This document shows, in pieces, positions 13,949-19,869 of a stretch of DNA of 26,043 bases. Both the position numbers and the translations under genes were made by a program. Numbering within the stretch: the first letter of the stretch is position 1; the number at the start of each line of letters is the position of its first letter. Source of the DNA: JAABTL01 sp964465355 (GTDB lineage: Bacteria > Deinococcota > Deinococci > Deinococcales > Trueperaceae); contig CAYXJZ010000045.1 in NCBI GenBank assembly GCA_964465355.1, positions 1 to 26,043 of the forward strand, written 5' to 3'. The notes under the pieces were generated by a model. The model had not been told where the DNA came from, made no database searches, and saw only the letters and a list, made by a program, of their open reading frames with translations.

Positions 13949-16153
13949 ATGACGAAGCGCTTCCCCCGTTGGCTCACAGTCTTGCTGCTCGCCCTTCTGG
14001 TGGCTTGCGGCAGCCCAACACCGCCCGAGGAGGAGGAGCCGCACTACCCCGCCGTTGCCCACGAGGACGCCAGGGTGCTGGACGCGGCCGCCCGCGCAGC
14101 CGTGCAGAGCTTCGACATCGACAGCGGTGTCCTGGTCTTCGCCGGTGCCGACCTGCCCCCACTGGCGGTGGGCGATGTCGTCGTCTCCGAGCCCACTGCG
14201 GCAGCCCCTTACGGCATCCTGCGGCGCGTCACCGCCATCGACGACGCGGTGGCAGGGCAGATCACGCTGGAGACCGAGCTCGCCTCTCTTGACATGGTGC
14301 TGGAGTCAGGCTCGCTCTACGAGAGCTTCACCTTGACCGTGGACGACATCGCCGAGGTGGAGTACCACGTGGATGGCGTGCGCATGTTCGACCCCGCCGA
14401 CCCGACGGAGCGCATGCGGCTGGCTGCCCTGACCGGGGACGCCTCCTCGGCTGTGGACGGAGCCGAGCCGTTGGCCCTGCCCCCTGGCTTCATCGGTTGG
14501 TCCTTCGACGATCTGGTCATCCACGACATGGACGGGAACCTGAACACCAAGAACGACCAGGTCCTGGTGAGAGGCGACGTGGGGGTGTACCCCATCTTCG
14601 ACATGGGCTTCGCCCTCAACTGCAGCTACTGGTGCACCCGTACCAACCCCTACTTCAAGTTCGAGGTGGGCGCGCAGGTGATCGCCCGGCTGGCGCTCGA
14701 CAGCAAGGTGCCAGTTGGACTGAGCTTCACCAAGACCCTTCCCCTCGCGACGCTGACCGGTACCCCCATCACCTTCTCCATCGGGCCGATCCCTGTCGTC
14801 ATCGTGCCCAAGTTCAAGCTGGAGCTGCGCTTCGACGGCTCCATCGGCTTCAGCGTCAGCTACGAGGTCCAGGGAGACCTGAGCCTGAAGGCTGGTGCCC
14901 AGTACAAGAACGGCTCATGGAGCAACATCAGCGGGCTTGACCACAACTTCCTCACGCAGCCGGTGAAGGCTGACTCCTTCGTCCAGGTGGTGGCCAAGGC
15001 CAGCCTCAAGGGCGCCATCCGCGGTGAGCTGCTCTTCTACGGCATGGTGGGGATCTACGCCGAGATCGTGCCGAAGGCCGCACTCGACATCGCCTACCCG
15101 CGCGCGCCCATATGGAAGGTCAGCGCAGGGGTGGAGGTGAACGCCGGCATCACCATCGACGTCATCCTCTTCAAGAAGGACTGGAAGGCCAAGCTCATCG
15201 ACCTGGAATGGCAGGTGGCGCAGTCCGACAACACCGCGCCGGAGCTGACGATCCTGAGCCAGGGGCCGGTGCAGGTCGGACCCAACGGCATCCTGCTTCG
15301 AGCCACGGTGCGTGACGCAGAGGACGGCAGCGCCTGCTGCAGCACCACCTTCCGCTCCAGCAACCCCGCCGACGGGACCAACGGGCTGCTTGGCACCGTC
15401 ACCGGCCTGTCGCCCGAGGTCCCGGTCGCCTTCGCCACCACCGGCAGCCGCACCATCACCGTCACCGCCACCGACTCGGACGATGACGACACCAGCAAGA
15501 CGGTCACGCTGAACGTCGTGAACACCCCTCCGGAGCTGACCATCACCGCGCCATACAACGGCCAGACCTTCTACGCCGGCCAGCAGGTACGGTTCCGCTC
15601 CTTCAACTACGACCCCAACGAGGTGGACTTCGCCTTGCCATGCGAGCAGCTGGCATGGAGCGAGGCAGCGGGCCTGGGAACGGGCTGCACCCTCACCGTG
15701 GAGGGAGGCTTCGCCCAGGGCGACCGCACGATCACCCTCAGCGCAACCGACAGTCATGGCGGCGTCGGCGCTGTGAGCGTGGCGCTGGTCATCGGCCCAG
15801 CGCCAGACAACTACCCGCCGGTTGTCACCATCACCAGCCCGCAGGACTACATCTACGCGCCGCAGTTCGAACCGATGACCCTCAGCTACCAGGCCATCGA
15901 CCCCGAGGACGACGACATCGTCAGCGTGGCCTGGGACGCCCTGGTGGGCTACGACCCGAACACGGGTGATGGCAGCGTCCTCCACACGGTGGTGCCCGAT
16001 GGCGACGGCGCCTGGAGCATCTCGCAACTCCCAGGTTTCGAGGGGAACGTCTGCGAGATCAGCACGCTCATCCGCCTGCGGGTGCTGGTGACCGACGCCG
16101 AGGGCAGTGTGGGCGAGGACTTCATCGTCCTGCGGTTCACGGTCATCTGCTGA
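13949..16153 (+). CDS. Large beta-rich lipoprotein ending in three Ig/PKD-like modules
   Basis: This 734-residue protein has a lipobox LVAC (Cys20) followed by an acidic linker (PPEEEEPHY). Residues about 40-425 form a beta-rich region of unknown function; the opening SGVLVFAG...VGDVVVSEPTAAAPYGILRRVTAI resembles a recurrent domain of uncharacterised secreted bacterial proteins. The C-terminal 300 residues are three Ig/PKD-like modules: Cys463-Cys464 in the first, Cys565/Cys580 in the second, and NYPPVVTITSPQD opening the third (Cys702 and Cys734). They match the protease's C-terminal modules in order and cysteine placement. ATG 13949 has GGAGAGTGAGG just upstream, and the gene lies 7 bp behind the preceding lipoprotein, so the two form an operon. 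A joint cell-surface role with the protease is inference. Confidence 0.85.
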   Translation: MTKRFPRWLTVLLLALLVACGSPTPPEEEEPHYPAVAHEDARVLDAAARAAVQSFDIDSGVLVFAGADLPPLAVGDVVVSEPTAAAPYGILRRVTAIDDAVAGQITLETELASLDMVLESGSLYESFTLTVDDIAEVEYHVDGVRMFDPADPTERMRLAALTGDASSAVDGAEPLALPPGFIGWSFDDLVIHDMDGNLNTKNDQVLVRGDVGVYPIFDMGFALNCSYWCTRTNPYFKFEVGAQVIARLALDSKVPVGLSFTKTLPLATLTGTPITFSIGPIPVVIVPKFKLELRFDGSIGFSVSYEVQGDLSLKAGAQYKNGSWSNISGLDHNFLTQPVKADSFVQVVAKASLKGAIRGELLFYGMVGIYAEIVPKAALDIAYPRAPIWKVSAGVEVNAGITIDVILFKKDWKAKLIDLEWQVAQSDNTAPELTILSQGPVQVGPNGILLRATVRDAEDGSACCSTTFRSSNPADGTNGLLGTVTGLSPEVPVAFATTGSRTITVTATDSDDDDTSKTVTLNVVNTPPELTITAPYNGQTFYAGQQVRFRSFNYDPNEVDFALPCEQLAWSEAAGLGTGCTLTVEGGFAQGDRTITLSATDSHGGVGAVSVALVIGPAPDNYPPVVTITSPQDYIYAPQFEPMTLSYQAIDPEDDDIVSVAWDALVGYDPNTGDGSVLHTVVPDGDGAWSISQLPGFEGNVCEISTLIRLRVLVTDAEGSVGEDFIVLRFTVIC

Positions 16154-16158
16154 GCGAA

Positions 16159-16190
16159 GAGGGGGTGTCGCGGTCACGCGACGCCCCCTC
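16159..16190 (+). terminator. Strong hairpin after the lipoprotein operon
   Basis: The stem runs 16159-16172 against 16177-16190: 14 paired positions including one G-T pair, closed by the 4-base loop GTCA. It lies 5 bp after the stop at 16153 and before the tdk promoter. There is no T-run after it, so it is not a classical intrinsic terminator. It could end transcription with help, or protect the 3' end of the message. Confidence 0.6.
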
Positions 16191-16220
16191 CAACCAGCCC
16201 CGTTGACCCAGCCCGGGCGG

Positions 16221-16226
16221 TAACCT
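16221..16226 (+). promoter_or_regulatory. Putative -10 element (TAACCT) of tdk, near-leaderless
   Basis: TAACCT fits TANNNT, is identical to the putative -10 of the protease gene, and ends 7 nt before ATG 16234. No ribosome binding site lies between. TTGACC (16203-16208) is only 12 bp upstream, too close for a standard -35, so the upstream element is uncertain. Confidence 0.45.
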
Positions 16227-16233
16227 GCCCTCC

Positions 16234-16863
16234 ATGCTCTTAGGCCACGCCTTCTCCTCCGGTTGGGTCGAACTCATCGCCGGCCCCATGTTCTCGGGCA
16301 AGAGCGAGGAGCTCATCCGCCGCGTCACCCGCGCGCTCATCGCCCGCCAGCGGGTGCAGGTCTTCAAGCCGGCCATCGACGACCGTTACCAGCGCATGGC
16401 GGTGGCATCGCACGCCGGCCGCACCCTGGACGCCGAGCCGGTGGCCGACGCCGCCGAGCTGAGGCAGACGGTGAACGACGAGACCCAGGTGGTGGCCATC
16501 GACGAGGCACAGTTCTTCTCCGACGACCTGGTGGCCGTGGTGGAGCGCCTGGCCGAGGAGGGCCGCCGGGTCATCATGGCCGGCCTCGACCTTGACTTCC
16601 GCGGTGAGCCCTTCGGTCCCATGCCGGGGCTGATGGCCCGCGCCGAGGTGGTGGAGAAGCTCAACGCCATCTGCCGCTGCGGGCGGGCGGCCACCCGCAC
16701 CCAGCGCCTCATCCAAGGCCAGCCTGCGCACGCCAGCGACCCCATCGTTCTGGTGGGCGCGGCGGAGAGCTACGAACCCCGCTGCCGTGACTGCCACGTG
16801 GTGCTCAGGCACGATCGACCCACCCCTCTGTTCGCCGCTCCAACCACCTCGAGACAGGACTAA
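16234..16863 (+). CDS. tdk: Thymidine kinase, type II
   Basis: This 209-residue enzyme phosphorylates thymidine to dTMP with ATP in the pyrimidine salvage pathway; family members are usually tetramers. The P-loop is GPMFSGKSEEL (residues 17-27), Walker B is VVAIDEAQFF (86-95), and GLDLDFRGEPFGPMPGLMARAE (117-138) is the family segment that follows. Four zinc ligands are present (Cys147, Cys149, Cys184, Cys187), and the lasso with SDPIVLVGAAESYEPRC lies between them. The length is normal; a short C-terminal tail follows the last zinc ligand. ATG 16234 is the only sensible start and appears leaderless. The stop is one base before the GTG of the SARP-type regulator, so both are likely on one message. 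Confidence 0.96.
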   Translation: MLLGHAFSSGWVELIAGPMFSGKSEELIRRVTRALIARQRVQVFKPAIDDRYQRMAVASHAGRTLDAEPVADAAELRQTVNDETQVVAIDEAQFFSDDLVAVVERLAEEGRRVIMAGLDLDFRGEPFGPMPGLMARAEVVEKLNAICRCGRAATRTQRLIQGQPAHASDPIVLVGAAESYEPRCRDCHVVLRHDRPTPLFAAPTTSRQD

Positions 16864-16864
16864 G

Positions 16865-19447
16865 GTGTCGGTGGACGGACGGCTTCGCGCCAGCCTGCTC
16901 GGCGGCGTCCACTTCTCGGTCGCTGAGGTGCCGGTCCTCCCGAGCTCGCGCAAGGGCCTGGCCATGCTCGTCCTGCTGGCGCTTCGCCCCGACGGTTGGC
17001 GTCGCGAGGACCTCGCGGAGATGCTGTGGGGCGTAGGGAAGCTGGCCAGCGTCCGGCAGGCCCTGTACGAGCTGCGGCGGCTGCCTCATGCCGACCTGTG
17101 GCTGCGCGACGAAGGCGTGGGGGTGCGGGTGGAGGCCGACGTCGATGTGGTCTCCTTCGAGCAGGCCTGCGCCTCTGGCAGGATGGAGGAGGCCCTGGCG
17201 GTCTACAAGGGACCCCTGCTGGACGGTTGGAGCGGGGTGCCGATCCCAGCCTTCTCCGACTGGTGGGCGATCGAGCGAGAACGCCTCGTGATGCTGCAAC
17301 TCCTGGCCATGAGGAGCGAGGCCGAGCGCCTGGAGAGCGTTGGGCGTTTCGCAGAGGCGCGCCAACGGGTGCTCGAGGTGCTGAACGCCGATCCCTTGTC
17401 CGAGGCGCCTTACCGCGCGGCCATGCGCCTGGCCTACGTGCTCGGCGACGTCGAGGGCGCAACGGAGATGTACCGGCGATGCAGCCGCACCCTGCGCCGG
17501 GAGTTCGCCAGCGAGCCCTCGCCTGAGACCAAGGCCTTGGCCGCTGCCATCGAGCGGGGTGAGCCGCTGGCCGTGTCCGCCGACGTCGGGCGCCTCCCCC
17601 TCTCTCAACTGCGCTTGCTCCAGGCCGTCGCGGTCGGAGCCGGGCGCTTGAGCGTCGAGGCCATCGCTCGCGTCGTCGAACGACCGGCCTTCGACATCGC
17701 GGCCGAGCTCAGTGAACTCGTCGCGCGAGAGCTGGTCGATGCCCATGTCTGCGTGACGCCACGCTACCTGGCGCAGGTCCTTGCCTCAACGCCCATGGTC
17801 CTGAGGCGTCTGCTGCATGAGCGAACCGCTGAGGCCTTGGTCTCCGAGCAGGCCGATGTGGCTGGGGTGGTCGTGGACGAGGCCGTGGTCGGCGAGCACT
17901 TGCTGGCAGCCGGCAACGCCGCTGCCGCCGCGCCGCGTTTCCTGCGGGCGGCCAAGGGTGCTGCTGACCGTGGCGACCTCAGCGGCGCCGTCTCTGCCTG
18001 CTTCAGGGTGCTGTGGGCGGCGGAGGGAGAGAGCGAGGACCGCCTATCGGCCGCGATCCTGCTCGAGGGCCTGGCGACCCAGACCGGTGACGAGTCCCTC
18101 CAGGAGGCGGCACTGGCCGAAGCAGAACGCCTGGCTTGGCGTCTGCAGTCCGATCGACACCTGGCAGAGGTGAGGATGCGACGGTCGCGCACCAAGCTCC
18201 GGCGCGGCGAACCTGATGCCGCCATCGAGCTGGCGGGCGAGGCGCTCGACATCGGGCTCCGCCTGCAGGACGGTGTTCTGGTCGCGCGAGCCAGGAACGC
18301 CGTGGGTGGAGCGCGCTTCTACGCCGGGGACCTCGACGGAGCGGTGGAGGCCTTCTCCCTCAACGACTCGGTGGCCGATCCAGTCGAGCGGTTCCGTGCC
18401 TGCAACAACCTGGGGACGCTGGCCGCGATGCGTGGCGACCTGGTCGAGGCCTACCGCCGCTTCGACCAGGCACTCACCTTGGCGCGGTCATCGGCCACCC
18501 AGGCCGAGGTGGCCGCCACGCTGAACAACCTCGCGGCCACCGCCGAACGTATGGCGGACTACCGTCGCTCCGTACGGCACTTCAGAGAAGGGCTCGACCT
18601 GGCTCGCCGCCACCGTGCCAGCGGGGTGGAGGGGCAGATGCTCCTCAACCTGGCGGTCGTCTACGCACGACAAGGCCAGTTGGGGCCGGCGTGGAACACA
18701 GCCATCGAGGTGGAGGAGCTCGCCCGCGACCAAGACGATCGACGCCTGCTCGTCCACTCGGCCGAGCAACGCGCCGATGTCTGCAGGATCTGCGGGCACG
18801 ACGCCTTGGCGCTCGAGTTGATCGACGAGGCGGTCGAAGGGGCCTCGATGCTCGGCGACGAACGCAAGCGCCTGGCCTTGCACAGCCAGCGGGCCACCTT
18901 GCGCTTCCTGGCCGGTCGAGCCGAACTGGCCGAGGCAGAGGCGGCGATCGAGTCCTTGGCCTCGGTCAGGCTGGCTGACATCGCGCCGTGGCTGTGGCTG
19001 GAGATCGCCCTCTCGGTGGATGATCCGGACCTTGCCCGTGAGGCATTGAGCCGGCTGCCTTCACCACTGGAGAACCGTCACATGCGCCTTCTGGGTGACC
19101 TCGTGCGCCTGCGCCTTGCCCTGCTTCCCGGAGCGCGCGACGCCGATCACATGGCGGCAGCGAAGGTCGCCGACCGCTTGGTGTTGCTCGAGCCTGAGGC
19201 CTTCTCGACAGCGGCGGGCTCGGAGCGTCGAAGGTCGGGCCTTGCCTCGTTCGAGGTGGTGGAACGGCCCCTTGCCTGGTGGCTGCTCCGCCTTTGGTCC
19301 GAGCGGCATCCGGGCTTCCTGCTCCCATCGCATCTGCCCGATGTGGCTGAGGCCTTGGCTGAGCAGGCCGAGGGCCTGCCGAAGGCCTTGCGGGCCTCGC
19401 TGCGTCACCGTCCCCAGCATTGGGGAGCAGGACTCCAAGCTCGTTGA
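16865..19447 (+). CDS. SARP-type regulator with BTAD and TPR repeats, lacking the NB-ARC ATPase
   Basis: This 860-residue protein is a probable transcription activator. An OmpR-type winged helix covers about 5-92 (SSRKGLAMLVLLALRPDGWRREDLAEMLWG, ASVRQALYELRRL) and a BTAD about 93-232 (AVYKGPLLDGW, RQRVLEVLNADPLSEAPYRAAMRLAYVLGD, SRTLRREFASEPSPET). TPR-type repeats follow, clearest at about 390-680 (RACNNLGTLAAMRGDLVEAYRRFDQAL, ATLNNLAATAERMADYRRSVRHFREGL). No Walker motif is visible, unlike the two AfsR-like proteins in this window. I chose GTG 16865, with AGGA about 6 nt upstream and a sensible N-terminus; the in-frame ATG 16787 lies inside tdk. It is one base behind tdk. The TTGACGG repeat box overlaps its stop codon, which suggests control of the next operon. 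Confidence 0.88.
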   Translation: MSVDGRLRASLLGGVHFSVAEVPVLPSSRKGLAMLVLLALRPDGWRREDLAEMLWGVGKLASVRQALYELRRLPHADLWLRDEGVGVRVEADVDVVSFEQACASGRMEEALAVYKGPLLDGWSGVPIPAFSDWWAIERERLVMLQLLAMRSEAERLESVGRFAEARQRVLEVLNADPLSEAPYRAAMRLAYVLGDVEGATEMYRRCSRTLRREFASEPSPETKALAAAIERGEPLAVSADVGRLPLSQLRLLQAVAVGAGRLSVEAIARVVERPAFDIAAELSELVARELVDAHVCVTPRYLAQVLASTPMVLRRLLHERTAEALVSEQADVAGVVVDEAVVGEHLLAAGNAAAAAPRFLRAAKGAADRGDLSGAVSACFRVLWAAEGESEDRLSAAILLEGLATQTGDESLQEAALAEAERLAWRLQSDRHLAEVRMRRSRTKLRRGEPDAAIELAGEALDIGLRLQDGVLVARARNAVGGARFYAGDLDGAVEAFSLNDSVADPVERFRACNNLGTLAAMRGDLVEAYRRFDQALTLARSSATQAEVAATLNNLAATAERMADYRRSVRHFREGLDLARRHRASGVEGQMLLNLAVVYARQGQLGPAWNTAIEVEELARDQDDRRLLVHSAEQRADVCRICGHDALALELIDEAVEGASMLGDERKRLALHSQRATLRFLAGRAELAEAEAAIESLASVRLADIAPWLWLEIALSVDDPDLAREALSRLPSPLENRHMRLLGDLVRLRLALLPGARDADHMAAAKVADRLVLLEPEAFSTAAGSERRRSGLASFEVVERPLAWWLLRLWSERHPGFLLPSHLPDVAEALAEQAEGLPKALRASLRHRPQHWGAGLQAR

Positions 19448-19475
19448 CGGACTTTTGACGGCGATCTCGTAGCGT
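19444..19475 (+). promoter_or_regulatory. Putative SARP-binding direct repeat and -10 of the PPC/transglutaminase-like operon
   Basis: TTGACGG (19444-19450) and TTGACGG (19455-19461) are identical heptamers separated by 4 bp. Exactly 8 bp (19462-19469) lead to TAGCGT (19470-19475), which fits TANNNT. This is the textbook layout of SARP-dependent promoters, in which the repeats occupy the -35 region. Read as ordinary -35 hexamers, the spacings (20 and 9 bp) would be poor, which favours activator dependence. The first repeat overlaps the stop codon of the SARP-type gene. The predicted leader to ATG 19531 is about 50 nt. Confidence 0.7.
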
Positions 19476-19530
19476 CCCTGGCAAGCGATGCGCCCATCCA
19501 GCCCGGGTAGGCGCAGGAACGAGGACGACC

Positions 19531-19725
19531 ATGGGAACCACGGATCGCCGCTATCTGCTTCGGGTCTGGCTGGAGGACCGAGGGGAGGGGGACGACCATG
19601 GTGCCTGGCGGGCCAGTCTCAAGGACGTCCATGACGGTAGCCAACGGACCTTCTCGGCGCCAGAGGCGCTCCTGACCTACCTGCGTCGCCCCGATCACCT
19701 CGCTGCAACGACCGACGCAGACTGA
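19531..19725 (+). CDS. Small cytoplasmic protein of unknown function (64 residues)
   Basis: This is a 64-residue soluble protein: RRYLLRVWLEDRG near the N-terminus, GAWRASLKDVHDGSQRTFSAPEALLTYLRR in the second half. The pattern (two short strands with W-R-x-S-L, then F-S-x-x-E-A-L-L-x-Y-L) resembles small uncharacterised proteins of other high-GC bacteria, as I remember them; I do not recognise a named family. No signal peptide or cysteine is present. The ribosome binding site GAGGA is about 7 nt before ATG 19531. It is the first gene after the TTGACGG promoter, so it could be an accessory or feedback factor of the SARP circuit (inference). Confidence 0.7.
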   Translation: MGTTDRRYLLRVWLEDRGEGDDHGAWRASLKDVHDGSQRTFSAPEALLTYLRRPDHLAATTDAD

Positions 19726-19726
19726 G

Positions 19727-19749
19727 GCCCCGGACCGAAGAAGCGGGGC
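19727..19749 (+). other. Small intercistronic hairpin (weak)
   Basis: GCCCCG (19727-19732) can pair with CGGGGC (19744-19749) around an 11-base loop, directly after the stop of the 64-residue protein. There is no T-run. It may act as a mild attenuator or be chance in GC-rich DNA. Confidence 0.25.
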
Positions 19750-19869
19750 AGGAGAGGACGACCGATGAACGAAGGACATGGGGCTTACGACCCCCGGCCA
19801 TGCCTGGATACCCCGACCCGCGCCCCGACGATGGCCGCCTGCACAGAACGGCGCCATGGAGGTTTCACG

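Noticed and set aside
14915..16177. 420-codon open frame on the minus strand opposite the Ig-module lipoprotein
   Set aside because: No domain and a repetitive Gly/Val/Asp composition; the plus strand has a lipobox and Ig/PKD modules.
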